A stretch of DNA of 64,000 bases from Enterococcus wangshanyuanii (lineage in GTDB: Bacteria > Bacillota > Bacilli > Lactobacillales > Enterococcaceae): the NCBI RefSeq assembly GCF_002197645.1, contig NZ_CP021874.1, positions 2,108,001 through 2,172,000 on the forward strand, in the 5' to 3' direction. The notes below the pieces were generated by a model that saw only the letters and a program-made list of their open reading frames with translations, ran no database searches and was not told the origin of the DNA. This document shows, one piece after another, positions 8,847-18,762 of the stretch (position 1 is the stretch's first letter; each line of letters begins with the position of its first letter). The position numbers were made by a program, and so were the translations under genes.

Positions 8847-10403
8847 GTGACCAATGTTGCCGATTTGACAACTGTCGAAAAAATTATTGTTTTAGACTTT
8901 GGTAGTCAGTATAACCAATTGATTACTCGACGTATTCGTGAGTTTGGCGTGTTCTCAGAACTTTTGAGCCACCGAATCACAGCGGATGAAATTCGCGAAA
9001 TAGCTCCTAAAGGGATTATTTTCTCTGGTGGACCCAATAGTGTGTATGACGAAAATGCCTTCCAGATCGATCCTGAAATTTATGAGCTAGGAATTCCAAT
9101 TTTGGGGATTTGCTACGGTATGCAGCTGATGATGCATAACCTAGGCGGAAAAGTTGAACCTGCTGGCAACCGTGAATATGGTAAATCAGAGCTATCTCTT
9201 TTAATTCCTGATTCACCGATCTTCAAAGGAACGCCTGAAAAACAAATCGCTTGGATGAGTCATGGCGACTTAGTTGCCGCTATTCCTGATAGCTTCGAAA
9301 CAGTTGCAACTAGTTCAGATTGTCCGTTTGCAGCAGTTCAAAATACAGACCGCAACCTTTACGGTGTGCAATTCCATCCAGAAGTTCGTCACTCTGAATA
9401 TGGGAATGACTTATTACGTCATTTTACTTTTGATATTTGTCATTGCGAAGGCGACTGGACAATGGGCAACTTTATAGAAATGGAAATCAACAAAATCCGC
9501 GAACAAGTTGGCGATAAAAAAGTCCTTCTTGGCCTTTCAGGCGGCGTGGATTCAAGCGTTGTTGGTGTACTTTTACAAAAAGCTATTGGCGATCAATTGA
9601 CTTGTATCTTTGTAGATCATGGTTTATTGCGCAAAGGCGAAGCAGAACAAGTGATGGATAGTTTAGCTGGAAAATTCGGCTTGAACATCATTAAAGTAGA
9701 TGCGAAAAAACGTTTCTTAGATAAATTAACTGGCGTTTCTGACCCAGAAGAAAAACGCAAAATCATTGGGAATGAATTTGTATATGTTTTCGATGATGAA
9801 GCAACAAAACTTGACGGTATCGACTTCCTAGCCCAAGGTACCCTTTATACTGATATCGTAGAAAGCGGAACTGAAACAGCACAAACGATCAAATCTCACC
9901 ATAACGTGGGCGGATTGCCAGAAGATATGCAATTTGAATTGATCGAACCGTTGAATACGTTATTTAAAGATGAAGTTCGTGCCTTAGGAATCGAATTAGG
10001 CATGCCTGAAGCGCTAGTTTGGCGCCAACCATTCCCTGGTCCTGGTTTAGGGATTCGTGTACTTGGTGAAATTACGGAAGAAAAATTAGAAATCGTGCGT
10101 GATTCTGATGCGATTTTACGCGAAGAGATCGCCAATGCTGGTTTAGATCGTGATATTTGGCAGTACTTTACTGTATTACCTGGCATCCGTAGTGTGGGTG
10201 TGATGGGTGATGGTCGTACGTATGATTATACTGTGGGTATTCGTGCAGTGACTTCGATCGATGGGATGACAGCTGATTTTGCTAGAATTCCTTGGGATGT
10301 GTTGCAGAAGATTTCTGTGCGGATCGTGAATGAAGTGGATCATGTGAATCGGATTGTTTATGATATTACGAGTAAGCCACCTGCTACTGTTGAGTGGGAA
10401 TGA
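8847..10403 (+). CDS. guaA: GMP synthase (glutamine-hydrolysing) GuaA
   Basis: Full-length GMP synthetase, 518 aa, converting XMP to GMP with glutamine and ATP. The N-terminal glutamine amidotransferase has nucleophile Cys in GICYGMQLM near residue 89 and the His/Glu pair in GVQFHPE near 173. The ATP pyrophosphatase P-loop [11 protein letters not shown] is near residue 228, and the C-terminal dimerisation domain ends KPPATVEWE. The start is a GTG at 8847, since the overlapping ATG is followed at once by a stop, with AGGGG upstream. The last four codons (GAG TGG GAA TGA) are the attachment site for the integrated elements; the protein end is preserved by the insertion. Confidence 0.97.
   Translation: MTNVADLTTVEKIIVLDFGSQYNQLITRRIREFGVFSELLSHRITADEIREIAPKGIIFSGGPNSVYDENAFQIDPEIYELGIPILGICYGMQLMMHNLGGKVEPAGNREYGKSELSLLIPDSPIFKGTPEKQIAWMSHGDLVAAIPDSFETVATSSDCPFAAVQNTDRNLYGVQFHPEVRHSEYGNDLLRHFTFDICHCEGDWTMGNFIEMEINKIREQVGDKKVLLGLSGGVDSSVVGVLLQKAIGDQLTCIFVDHGLLRKGEAEQVMDSLAGKFGLNIIKVDAKKRFLDKLTGVSDPEEKRKIIGNEFVYVFDDEATKLDGIDFLAQGTLYTDIVESGTETAQTIKSHHNVGGLPEDMQFELIEPLNTLFKDEVRALGIELGMPEALVWRQPFPGPGLGIRVLGEITEEKLEIVRDSDAILREEIANAGLDRDIWQYFTVLPGIRSVGVMGDGRTYDYTVGIRAVTSIDGMTADFARIPWDVLQKISVRIVNEVDHVNRIVYDITSKPPATVEWE
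10390..10401. repeat. Attachment site 1 (attL of element 1) in the last codons of guaA
   Basis: TTGAGTGGGAAT spans the last four codons of guaA and recurs at 38487-38498; the shorter core GAGTGGGAAT recurs at 56089. The core ends inside the stop codon, so integration leaves the coding sequence intact while replacing the downstream DNA. Confidence 0.88.
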
Positions 10404-10405
10404 CA

Positions 10406-10458
10406 GAGAAAACCTCAAAAGCGTTGATATAATGACGTTTTTAGAGGTTTTCCTTTTT
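10406..10458 (+). terminator. Terminator supplied by the left end of element 1
   Basis: GAAAACCTC and GAGGTTTTC pair around an inner AAAGCGTT/AACGTTTT-like stem and are followed by CTTTTTC. It replaces the native guaA terminator displaced by the insertion, and also faces the integrase gene end. Confidence 0.7.
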
Positions 10459-10460
10459 CA

Positions 10461-10479
10461 TTATCACAGTTTTATCACA
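10461..10479. repeat. Arm-type repeats of element 1, left end
   Basis: Two direct copies of TTATCACA at 10461 and 10472, 11 bp apart, overlapping the last codons of the integrase gene. The same pair with the same spacing recurs at 38377 and 38388 near the other end. These are the expected binding sites of the N-terminal arm-binding domain of the integrase. Confidence 0.7.
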
Positions 10480-11647
10480 CTTTCTTTTTTACTTCTTTAG
10501 TAAACTGGTTTGTCACTTCTGGAGCTATATTCTGATTTGTAAATTCTACATTAACCATTCCTTTCAAATCATCAGCAATTTCATTAGAACTATTCGGGTA
10601 TAAATGTCCGTAAGTTCCTAAAGTAGTTTGAACATCTTCATGTCCTAAACGTTCTTTTATCAATAAAGCGTTCTTTCCCATACTAATTAAAAGTGAAGCA
10701 TGTGAATGTCTAAGAGCATGTATTCTCACATCATGTACTTCTGCTAATTTTGCATGTCTCTTTATAATATATCGAACTGTATGCTTTTGTGTTGGAACAG
10801 AATTATAAGACAAAACAAACTTTATCCCTCCCATTTCATCTTGCCTATTTTTCCAATCTCTTAAGAAATGAACAGTATCGTCATCTAAATAAATTGTGCG
10901 TATACTTGCACGTGTCTTAGGCTCTACAAACTCATATGTATCAGCATTTTTATAGTATAAAGATTTTTTTACTTGCAAAAATTTTTCATCTAAATTCACA
11001 TTATCCCAAGTTAAAGCAGTAGCTTCTCCAATTCTCATTCCTGTCATAAACAATAACCATATACAAATAAATGAAAAATGCTGATAATAATCTTCAATAT
11101 AGAATGTTTTTACTACTTTCTCAAACTCTTCTTTTGTCCAAAAATCAATTTCTTTTTTACTTTTTTTAACATTCCCTACCACTTTAGCAGGATTCGAGGG
11201 GATCATTCCTAATACAACTGCACGATCTAAAGACATTTGAAATAAACCAAATATATTACGTATATAAGAGTTCTCATAGTTTTCAGAAAGTTCATTTTGC
11301 CATTTTTGAATATGTATTGGTTTAATTCCTGTCAATTTCATTTTAAAGAAAAAACTGAAGTGCATTTTTATTGCATTAAGACGATTAGTATATGTTCTTT
11401 CTTTTACTCGTCCTTTATAATAAGGTAAAAATATTGTATTCAAAAATTCTTCAAATAGCATTGTACTATTTTGAGAATATGCACTTTTACCAAAATTACT
11501 TATTATTTCTGCATACGCTTCTCTTGCTTCTTTCACAGTATTAAAACCTGACCTCATTTTTTGAATCCTTTTACCTGTTACAGAATCAAAACCTAAACTA
11601 GCAGTAAAATAATATTTTCCTCTCTTATCCTTCTTAAAATTAACCAT
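10475..11647 (-). CDS. int: Tyrosine integrase of element 1
   Basis: Tn916/lambda-type site-specific recombinase of 390 aa. Residues about 1-60 form an AP2-like arm-binding domain (KDKRGKYYFTASLGFD, GKRIQKMRSGF), about 65-165 the SAM-like core-binding domain, and the rest the catalytic domain. The catalytic residues are present: Arg in GMRIGEATAL, HALRHSH (His-x-x-Arg box), RLGHEDVQTT and the nucleophile in LGTYGHLYP. Start ATG 11647 has AAAGGAAG upstream and overlaps the excisionase stop by 8 bp, so the pair is co-translated. It should catalyse recombination at the guaA 3' end. Confidence 0.93.
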   Translation of the reverse strand: MVNFKKDKRGKYYFTASLGFDSVTGKRIQKMRSGFNTVKEAREAYAEIISNFGKSAYSQNSTMLFEEFLNTIFLPYYKGRVKERTYTNRLNAIKMHFSFFFKMKLTGIKPIHIQKWQNELSENYENSYIRNIFGLFQMSLDRAVVLGMIPSNPAKVVGNVKKSKKEIDFWTKEEFEKVVKTFYIEDYYQHFSFICIWLLFMTGMRIGEATALTWDNVNLDEKFLQVKKSLYYKNADTYEFVEPKTRASIRTIYLDDDTVHFLRDWKNRQDEMGGIKFVLSYNSVPTQKHTVRYIIKRHAKLAEVHDVRIHALRHSHASLLISMGKNALLIKERLGHEDVQTTLGTYGHLYPNSSNEIADDLKGMVNVEFTNQNIAPEVTNQFTKEVKKKV

Positions 11648-11852
11648 GTGGCACTTCCTTTGCAATAGACTTTAAATTGTAACCTAATATTTCTTCTACC
11701 GCTTCAACTGGTACTAATCCTAAACGTTTATTTAGATAATATACATAGCCTTTTGAAACCATCACTGCTTTAGCTTGACGAATAATGTCCTCAGCTTGAT
11801 ATTTTCCATAACCTAATTCGATCAACACATTTTTTTCAACTACTAATTTCAT
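11640..11852 (-). CDS. xis: Excisionase-like small protein of element 1
   Basis: A 70-aa protein immediately upstream of, and overlapping, the integrase gene. It is clearly related to the 66-aa protein at 54600-54800 that precedes the second integrase: both share an IIRQAK segment followed by a short hydrophobic turn and a NKR(L/V)G(L/V)VP stretch. Size, basic winged-helix character and position match excisionases of guaA- and tRNA-targeting ICEs (DUF3173-type). Role in excision is inferred from position and pairing. Confidence 0.75.
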   Translation of the reverse strand: MKLVVEKNVLIELGYGKYQAEDIIRQAKAVMVSKGYVYYLNKRLGLVPVEAVEEILGYNLKSIAKEVPHG

Positions 11853-11877
11853 ATTTTTCCTCTCCTAACATCTAAAA

Positions 11878-11905
11878 ATAGCCTTTCCCTACAGAGAAAG
11901 GCTAT
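11878..11905 (-). terminator. Terminator at the end of the conjugation operon
   Basis: ATAGCCTTTC and GAAAGGCTAT form a perfect 10-bp stem with an 8-nt loop, followed on the minus strand by TTTTTAG. It separates the transfer operon from xis-int, which therefore need their own promoter. Confidence 0.8.
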
Positions 11906-11975
11906 CCTGTTACTATTCCTGTTTCAGTGTATTGTTTAATATTTTATCTTTAGCTACTTTAATATCAACTGTTTT

Positions 11976-12524
11976 TCATTTCATTTGACTTCCTAAAAAT
12001 TCCACATGGTCGATCAACCAATTTCCACTAATTTTTTTTAAATTAATTCGATAAGTTGAGGTTGTCGTTGTTTGAATTTGATTCATAATAGTTGTAACTT
12101 CTACACTATTTAAAGAGACCAGTTCATTTTCTTGTCCATTGGCATAATAGGATTCATGACTTACTAAGTAAGATTTTGCTGGAAAATCTTTATCATAGAC
12201 ACCCAACTTTAATTCTTCACTACAAGCCTTTGTTAACATTGGCACACTAAATGCTTCACGAGTTTCTAAATCCTTATACGTGAAGTAAGCTTCTAAAAAC
12301 TGTTCATTGAATACTTGACCATCATGTTTTTGTTTTTCTTCCTGAACTTCTGGTAGTTCTTCAATAATCGTTTCTTTTTCCTTCACTTTCTTTTCTAATT
12401 GACTGATTGTTTGCTCCTGTTTTACCACTTGCTTTTTTAAGTCTTGCGCTGTTGATCGTTGATAAAACAAAACACCACAAACAAGCACTAGCCCCATACC
12501 GATAATCATATTTTTTACATTCAC
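11976..12524 (-). CDS. Membrane-anchored conjugation protein with coiled coil, possible VirB8-like fold
   Basis: 182 aa: one N-terminal membrane segment (MIIGMGLVLVCGVLFY), a coiled coil (about residues 28-60, heptad-like KKQVVKQEQTISQLEKKVK), then an extracellular domain ending NWLIDHVEFLGSQMK. I use GTG 12524 because an ideal AGGAGG lies 7 nt upstream; the longer frame to 12569 would overlap the previous gene. It is the last gene of the transfer operon. Its tail domain resembles small NTF2/VirB8-like accessory proteins in outline, but this is a weak inference. An envelope-associated transfer role is likely. Confidence 0.65.
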   Translation of the reverse strand: MNVKNMIIGMGLVLVCGVLFYQRSTAQDLKKQVVKQEQTISQLEKKVKEKETIIEELPEVQEEKQKHDGQVFNEQFLEAYFTYKDLETREAFSVPMLTKACSEELKLGVYDKDFPAKSYLVSHESYYANGQENELVSLNSVEVTTIMNQIQTTTTSTYRINLKKISGNWLIDHVEFLGSQMK

Positions 12525-12535
12525 CTTTTTTCCTC

Positions 12536-13630
12536 CTAATCTGCAAAGCGCCATACAACTGCACGCCAACCACTAGGCGCACTATTCGTGATTCCCTTTC
12601 GTTGTCCGACTAAACCAGAGCCACCGGGATTATTACTTTCTATTATATTAATAGTGCCGTCTTTATTGACTGATTCAACCAACATAGTATGAACACCTGT
12701 ATCAAATAAATCTGGATTCCCTAAATTTTCATATTGGATAACATCACCTGATTTTGCTTGATTCCAAGCCACTTCTTTTGCCCCCGATTGAAGATAACCA
12801 GTTCTGACACCGCCCGGAATAAACGTTCCAGCCTTTGCACCATTGATCCATCCTTGAACAGCTACAATACATTCACCACGTCCACCCCAGCCAGTAGGAA
12901 ATGACTGTCCAACATCTTTTAAAGCTAATTCAACCGCTTTTTTCTTCCAGCCAGTCGCACTATTTGTTCCACTACCACTGCCGTTACTATTTAACGTTAA
13001 ATATTGTTGAACCAATAAAACATAAAAGAAATTTCCACCATTTAAATACAAATAACCTCCATTATAAGGGATTGCCACAGGGTTAGGGTACGAATACCTC
13101 GTGCCTGTTGAATTTCCCAACGAAGGCGCAACAATGGTCAAACTATATTTATCCGCTAATTCTGTACTATGCTTATGTCCATTATTAGAAACATAATTAT
13201 TGTAATTGCGCCCAAAGTTATAAGAAGCAACCGCCGTCCACTTATCATTGCCTAATGCTTTGGCATCCTCAATACACCCTTTATAATGCTTCACTCCTTG
13301 TGCAATGCTAGGTTCTACATCTAATGTATTGACTGGTAACCCCATACTTTCGCTACTTTGCATCACATCACGCCCACGACCGCCAGTTTCAACCATCATA
13401 ATTGCGAGTAATACATCCACTTCATTTGGAATCCCTTCTAGTTTTGCATACTTTTCAACCATTGGACGGTGAAGTAACACCTCTGGTGACAAATTAATAG
13501 AGCCTGTCGATTCATCACTAGCCTGATATTCTTTTTCACTCCCACCACCCAACAATGAAAGTTGCGGTAAGCTAAAAAAACTTACCACTACAAACAAGCC
13601 AATCACTTTTCTTTTTATCTTGTTACGCAT
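12536..13630 (-). CDS. Conjugation cell-wall hydrolase: lysozyme-like plus CHAP/NlpC-type peptidase (CwlT/Orf14-like)
   Basis: Secreted two-domain muramidase-peptidase, about 364 aa, that locally opens peptidoglycan for the mating channel. After a signal or anchor segment (VIGLFVVVSFFSLPQLSLL) comes a lysozyme-like domain (MVETGGRGRDVMQSSES, then SIAQGVKHYKGC and ASYNFGRNYNNYV). A serine/glycine linker follows. The C-terminal papain-like domain has catalytic Cys in GGRGECIVAVQGW and His in GVHTMLVE. It corresponds to Tn916 Orf14/ICEBs1 CwlT. ATG 13630 overlaps the end of the VirB6-like gene by 8 nt. Confidence 0.88.
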   Translation of the reverse strand: MRNKIKRKVIGLFVVVSFFSLPQLSLLGGGSEKEYQASDESTGSINLSPEVLLHRPMVEKYAKLEGIPNEVDVLLAIMMVETGGRGRDVMQSSESMGLPVNTLDVEPSIAQGVKHYKGCIEDAKALGNDKWTAVASYNFGRNYNNYVSNNGHKHSTELADKYSLTIVAPSLGNSTGTRYSYPNPVAIPYNGGYLYLNGGNFFYVLLVQQYLTLNSNGSGSGTNSATGWKKKAVELALKDVGQSFPTGWGGRGECIVAVQGWINGAKAGTFIPGGVRTGYLQSGAKEVAWNQAKSGDVIQYENLGNPDLFDTGVHTMLVESVNKDGTINIIESNNPGGSGLVGQRKGITNSAPSGWRAVVWRFAD

Positions 13631-15515
13631 ACAGTTGTTCACCCTCATCTATCGAATCCCCACGTAAACCAGACAATTCACGATCTAAGCTTTCAAAATA
13701 TGCTTCGTCTACAATCCGTAAATCTGGTATTGATTGATTGTAAGACACATGATCCTTATACTCATTCATTGCTGGTGGTTCTTCTTGATAAGAAGAAATT
13801 GGATCAAACGATTCATTTTCTTGTTCATAAGAATACACGCCAGATTGCGCCATTCGTTTTTGAAGTTCTTCTTCATCTTCATTATCTAGTACAATACTTG
13901 CGTAAGGATTATGTTGATTTGCTCTAAGACGGCTTCTTACATCCTCATCATCTTCGGGCATTAAATGTGACGGTATAGACGAATAAGGCGTTCCACTTTG
14001 AGGAATCACAACACTATCCATATCATTAGAAAGTTCCGATAGGTTCGTTGTTGCTTGATCTGATCCATCCATTGAGATACTATCCCAAGTTGACGTTTCC
14101 GATTGAGACATGTGGTTCATTCCTGATAATTCATTCGGTGATTGTTCATGATAAATACGATCTGTTGACAAATTATCTACTGTACTATTTAAAATCGCAT
14201 CATCTCTTGCCCCAACATGCTCATAATCACTATAATTTCTCGGAATAGTTCCTGATGGTTCCAATTCATCCGGTATTTCATCAATACCAGTTCGTTGAGT
14301 CCGCTTGCTTTTTCGTCCATTTTTAAAGAAATCCGCTTCATTAGAAAAGTCTTTCGTAGAACCTAGCTCACTAACACTAACCTTATTTCCTTTCGCTAAA
14401 TTCATAATGGTATTCCGTTTTCGCCAAATAATAAGTAATGCCCCAGCTTTTAGTACAAAACTGAGTAAAAACGAATCTAAATTTGCGCCACCAAAGAAAC
14501 GATCCACTAAATCAAACAATAGAAAGACTAAACCAAAGCCTAAGCCTAACAATCCTTTGAAAAAGAAAATCCCAACTAACAAGGCACCGCCATTTTTTGC
14601 GACATCTTCTTTGTCTGGAAATAAGGAAATACCCAACAGAATTGGAAACACTAAGATCAATAACAATGCCAGCAACTGCAATAACGGATTCAAAATGGAA
14701 ATCACTAAGACCACCGCACCTAAGACAATGACATTCACAAGGGTTGTTAAGCCAATAAAGAATTTTTCATGAAAGCTATCTGAACTCATATAATAATTAT
14801 TTTCGCTCGATTCTTTGATCGCTTTCTCTATTTTTTCATTTTTAGCTTTCTTATCTTCTCCTTTGACAACTAAAAACTCTTTATACTTATCAGCTTTAAT
14901 ATCTGTTTTACCAAAATTAATCAACGCCCACGGTTTTAACACGGTCATTGTATAAAAACTATTTCGTATCGAATCTGTACTTGTTTGTTTGCCTTCACCG
15001 CCAAGCTCCTTATACAACGAATTGTTCAATTCTGAAATATCAGGTGAAACCACTGCTGTTAAATCGGCTTGTAGTTGACCACTAATAGCGTTAAAATCTT
15101 TAATCGTTTGACCACCATTAGAGAAAAAGCCGTTCCCAAACCCTAAGATAACAAAAAAGATAAATAGACGGACAAACGCACGTCCGCCACTTTTAAAGTA
15201 GTAATCTTTCACCACATACATAATGACCATTGCAAAGAAAAACAGCCCAAACATATTGAAAAATTGATTCCAAATGCTTTGCGCTGTTGTTAAAATACTA
15301 TCCACACTTTCACTTAGTAGATTGAGCGTATATAATTTTTCAATCGCTGTATCGACCATGTTTGCGAGCATTTTTGCTAAAGAAAAAGGAATAGTTAACA
15401 CAGAATGTAACATGCCCATTCCTTTTTCATCTAAGCCAAACCCCCAAAACGAGCCTTCAAAAGAAAATAGACTTTGTATGGATTTATCATCAAAAAATTC
15501 ACGTAATATCAACAA
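13623..15515 (-). CDS. VirB6-like polytopic mating-channel protein (CD3337/EF1877-type, Orf15-like)
   Basis: 630-aa inner-membrane protein. The N-terminal 400 residues hold about seven hydrophobic segments (e.g. FGLFFFAMVIMYVV, FVRLFIFFVILGFG, LLQLLALLLILVFPILLG), split by an extracellular loop of about 100 residues. The C-terminal 230 residues are hydrophilic, Ser/Asp/Glu-rich and probably cytoplasmic. Position between VirB4-like ATPase and wall hydrolase matches Tn916 orf15. The start is apparently TTG (15515, or 15512 for better spacing) behind AGGAGG. It forms part of the DNA conduit. Confidence 0.85.
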   Translation of the reverse strand: MLILREFFDDKSIQSLFSFEGSFWGFGLDEKGMGMLHSVLTIPFSLAKMLANMVDTAIEKLYTLNLLSESVDSILTTAQSIWNQFFNMFGLFFFAMVIMYVVKDYYFKSGGRAFVRLFIFFVILGFGNGFFSNGGQTIKDFNAISGQLQADLTAVVSPDISELNNSLYKELGGEGKQTSTDSIRNSFYTMTVLKPWALINFGKTDIKADKYKEFLVVKGEDKKAKNEKIEKAIKESSENNYYMSSDSFHEKFFIGLTTLVNVIVLGAVVLVISILNPLLQLLALLLILVFPILLGISLFPDKEDVAKNGGALLVGIFFFKGLLGLGFGLVFLLFDLVDRFFGGANLDSFLLSFVLKAGALLIIWRKRNTIMNLAKGNKVSVSELGSTKDFSNEADFFKNGRKSKRTQRTGIDEIPDELEPSGTIPRNYSDYEHVGARDDAILNSTVDNLSTDRIYHEQSPNELSGMNHMSQSETSTWDSISMDGSDQATTNLSELSNDMDSVVIPQSGTPYSSIPSHLMPEDDEDVRSRLRANQHNPYASIVLDNEDEEELQKRMAQSGVYSYEQENESFDPISSYQEEPPAMNEYKDHVSYNQSIPDLRIVDEAYFESLDRELSGLRGDSIDEGEQLYA

Positions 15516-15532
15516 ATATCCTCCTTTCTTTT

Positions 15533-18040
15533 TTAAGCAGCGAACATTTCTTCTGATCGACCTGTTGTTGTTTCTTCAACTGTTTTGAACATTTCAATTA
15601 ATTCTTCAAACGGACAATACACTAGAATACGATTCACACGACCGTACAAATCTTTATACAGACAATGTCTTGCTGGCATAGTGGCTAACCAGTCTAAGTT
15701 ATCCTCATTCACTTCTAAGCCCATATGTTCTAAAATCAGCTCTCGTTCATCTGTTTTATCAAACGCAAAAATACGACCGAAGTTTCCGCTCTCATCATCC
15801 GTATTGACATCACGAATCGATTGTGTAATTAAAATTAATTGATTATTTTGTGATCGACCGACTTTTCGCATATCGGCTACAACATCTGATCCCCCGCGAG
15901 CAACCGTGAATATCCACGCTTCATCAAAGGCAACATACGTGTGTTCCGCATAGTCACGCTTTCCGAATTGTTCACAGAACTTCCCTAAAGGCAACATCAA
16001 TGCAATATTTTTCTTTTGTACTGCTGAATAACTTCTGGGATCATCCGTTGCTTTCGGCAATTTTAATCCAGCAATTTCTAAAATCGTTACCTTATTTGTT
16101 AAATTCAACCCTTCTGTATCACCATAAGAAAATGCTAACTGTAATGTACTGCCTTCTACAATTTCAAATAAAGCATTACCACTTTTCTTCACTTCTTCAT
16201 TATTCGATTGCTTCATTCGTGTAATGACATGCATTAGACCTACTTTTTCACCCGCTTCACGCTCTGCAATCACTTTTTTCACATTCCGCAACATTTCCAC
16301 ACGTGCATCCTCTTTATCTGAAAAGTCATAGATTTGTTCAAAAATAGATTCTGCTGTATCTTTTGCATCTGCACCAGTTAAGAAACAAATAGGATCAAGT
16401 ACGCCCCAATTTTCTTTTTTATCTGGATCAAGCGTGACAAAGTGGTACTCTTTCAAATAGGAAATAAACAATGGATATTTTTTCTGATACTTTTTATTAT
16501 TTATCACTCGCATGATCCATTTTTTGTACTCGGACTTAGGATCAACATATAATCCCCGACCTTTCATGTAACTACTCAATACAAATAAGAATTTCGCAAG
16601 AAATGATTTACCGCCCCCTGTCGGTCCAGTAATCGCAATATGCGGACTATCAGACACTTTCCCTAATACTTGTTCACTAGCTAAAAACGGATTGTACAAC
16701 ACACGTTTTCGGCATGCCTTCGCTATTTCCTCTACTCGTTTGCCATTCACGTTTGACAGATTGCTTACACACCCAATTGGAAAACCGATATTATCCCCTA
16801 CTCGATTATCTAAGCCGATCATCATTTCTGACAACCCTTCAACGGTTGTATAGTGTAGCCAATCTTTCGTATTAAACAACGGTTCGGCTGGTAAATATTT
16901 ATGAAATAGCTTCATTTGATCGGCTGTTCCATTGACGACTTCCACTTTGGCAGAATCAATTAAATTAATAACGGCTGACGATCGCTTTTGACATTCACTA
17001 GGTGTGTCACCAAAAACCGCAAAACAGGCAATCCATTTTAAAATAGGTGTTTTATTGTCTATTTTTTCTTCTAAATCACGCAACATAAAGCGATTTAACT
17101 TGCCTTTTTTACTTTCCTGATCGCCCCCCTCATAAGATTCACGAGCCACATTTTTTAATTTTCGATTGGAACGTTCTTTCTTATTTTCAATACCGCCACC
17201 GCCTTTTAACGGTTCAAAATGCCCCTTTAAATGAAATTCAACTGGAAATGGTAATTCTTGTGATAACTGAACCACATGATTTTTTCTTAAATTTGGTTTG
17301 AATTTTGCGATAGGTAAGAACGAAACATACTTTAAGCCTGCTTTTGAACGCATTTCAATAATTCCAGCGTGTTCATTTGGATCAAGGACAGTATCAGTAA
17401 TGCTATAGTTACTTGATAGTTCACTCGTTACACTCATAGATTCTTTCGTCCCTCGTATGTAATGGTAATTGTAAAAATGAGCCATTTCATCACCTGACAC
17501 ACGAGAAGCATTGACCATACCCATATGTTGAAATAAGACTTCCTCGGTTACTGCATACCGCTCTAAAAACTCTTTATCAATCGCTAGTTGATAGCCACTG
17601 CTAGACAAAACTTTAGCGATTGCCCCTTCACAGACTTCTTGTACCTTGCCTTTTAATGTACGAGCTGAACCCACACCATTAATTCGCACACCAATATAAT
17701 AATTTTCGGTTGTTAATTGCTTCAGTTCTTTTTCGATCATCGCAATGGAGCGTTCTTCCATGTTTTTTGCTAAATCAAAGAATTGTGGATCATATTCTCT
17801 TGAAAATTCTTCAAACCGCTTCTCTATATTCATAGAAAATGGATTAATTTGAATATCAATGTCTTTATACTTTGATAGACCAGCAAAAAATTGTTCTTGC
17901 TTTCGTTTGTAGTCCTCTTGCTTATTGACATTTCTTGAACTCATATCCGTTAATGGTACTTTATAATACGCCCACACATCATTTGTTTTTGTTATCAGCA
18001 AATTTTTATAAATTTTACCTAATGAACTTTGTAATTTCAA
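15533..18040 (-). CDS. VirB4/TcpF-type conjugation ATPase (Orf16-like)
   Basis: 835-aa type IV secretion ATPase. Walker A is GPTGGGKSFLAKFL near residue 470 and a Walker B-like segment (HTYVAFDEAWIF) lies near 715, followed by the sensor-like QLILITQSIRD. The N-terminal 430 residues are the VirB4 regulatory region. The frame opens at a TTG codon 5-6 nt after GGGAGGG; there is no well-placed ATG, so TTG is probably the start. It powers substrate transfer and channel assembly together with VirB6-, TcpE- and TcpC-like neighbours. Length and order match Tn916 orf16. Confidence 0.93.
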   Translation of the reverse strand: MKLQSSLGKIYKNLLITKTNDVWAYYKVPLTDMSSRNVNKQEDYKRKQEQFFAGLSKYKDIDIQINPFSMNIEKRFEEFSREYDPQFFDLAKNMEERSIAMIEKELKQLTTENYYIGVRINGVGSARTLKGKVQEVCEGAIAKVLSSSGYQLAIDKEFLERYAVTEEVLFQHMGMVNASRVSGDEMAHFYNYHYIRGTKESMSVTSELSSNYSITDTVLDPNEHAGIIEMRSKAGLKYVSFLPIAKFKPNLRKNHVVQLSQELPFPVEFHLKGHFEPLKGGGGIENKKERSNRKLKNVARESYEGGDQESKKGKLNRFMLRDLEEKIDNKTPILKWIACFAVFGDTPSECQKRSSAVINLIDSAKVEVVNGTADQMKLFHKYLPAEPLFNTKDWLHYTTVEGLSEMMIGLDNRVGDNIGFPIGCVSNLSNVNGKRVEEIAKACRKRVLYNPFLASEQVLGKVSDSPHIAITGPTGGGKSFLAKFLFVLSSYMKGRGLYVDPKSEYKKWIMRVINNKKYQKKYPLFISYLKEYHFVTLDPDKKENWGVLDPICFLTGADAKDTAESIFEQIYDFSDKEDARVEMLRNVKKVIAEREAGEKVGLMHVITRMKQSNNEEVKKSGNALFEIVEGSTLQLAFSYGDTEGLNLTNKVTILEIAGLKLPKATDDPRSYSAVQKKNIALMLPLGKFCEQFGKRDYAEHTYVAFDEAWIFTVARGGSDVVADMRKVGRSQNNQLILITQSIRDVNTDDESGNFGRIFAFDKTDERELILEHMGLEVNEDNLDWLATMPARHCLYKDLYGRVNRILVYCPFEELIEMFKTVEETTTGRSEEMFAA

Positions 18041-18066
18041 AATATCCCTCCCTTAAAAAATAAAAA

Positions 18067-18094
18067 AGTAGCTCAATAATTACTTGAGTTACTT
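18067..18094 (-). terminator. Hairpin terminator between the TcpE- and VirB4-like genes
   Basis: AGTAGCTCAA pairs with TTGAGTTACT (one mismatch) and is followed on the minus strand by TTTTTTA. It overlaps the last codons of the upstream gene and lies inside the transfer operon. It may reduce expression of virB4, virB6 and the hydrolase relative to the genes before it. Confidence 0.6.
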
Positions 18095-18685
18095 TTTCTG
18101 ATTCATTCGTGTTAAATTGATCCAAACACTCGATTCACTTTGCGTTTCTTTTATTCGCTGATAATAACGATCAGTAAAATCTAATTTATCAGCTACTTTT
18201 CTAAAACGATCTACTTTTTGTAATTCATCATGAATACGAATCATTGGAAAATACTGCATAGGTGGCAATTCTTCTTCAATCATAAAATCACTCACTTTTT
18301 CTTGTTCGTACACACATTTTTCATGATTGATTTTTACTTTTTCATCCTGATAGAATGACCACTTCGGCAACTGCCATTCCCACAAATACACCGCATAATC
18401 ATAAACAAATTTAAACGGTGTCTTTCCTTCTGGTTCATATCGATTAAGAATCGTCATTAGCCCATAACTACAAACACCTGTAAAAAGAATCGTAAAACGG
18501 TTCAATCCAAACGCTACTTTCCAAAAAAACAACCCCAATACTGCACAAGAAGCGATCACAACGACAATATCTTGTGAAGCATACGCACGACTTAATTTAA
18601 ACTTTTTTGTTAATTCTCGTACCATCGTTGGTGCATTAAAAGGTTCACGATAATCAAATATATATTTCTCTTGTTTTCCTTTCAT
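18089..18685 (-). CDS. TcpE-family conjugation membrane protein (VirB3-like)
   Basis: 198 aa with two closely spaced membrane segments (IVVVIASCAVLGLFFW and FTILFTGVCSYGLMTIL) after a soluble N-terminus (YIFDYREPFNAPTMVRELTKKF), and a basic C-terminal half. This arrangement and the position just before the VirB4 ATPase are those of the TcpE family (Tn916 Orf17, pCW3 TcpE), which behave like VirB3. It anchors the ATPase to the channel. Confidence 0.8.
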   Translation of the reverse strand: MKGKQEKYIFDYREPFNAPTMVRELTKKFKLSRAYASQDIVVVIASCAVLGLFFWKVAFGLNRFTILFTGVCSYGLMTILNRYEPEGKTPFKFVYDYAVYLWEWQLPKWSFYQDEKVKINHEKCVYEQEKVSDFMIEEELPPMQYFPMIRIHDELQKVDRFRKVADKLDFTDRYYQRIKETQSESSVWINLTRMNQKK

Positions 18686-18762
18686 CCTATTCTCCTTTAC
18701 AAATGATTGCGTACGCTGGAGCGACCGATATATATTTCCGTATCTCTCCAGACGTATTCATG

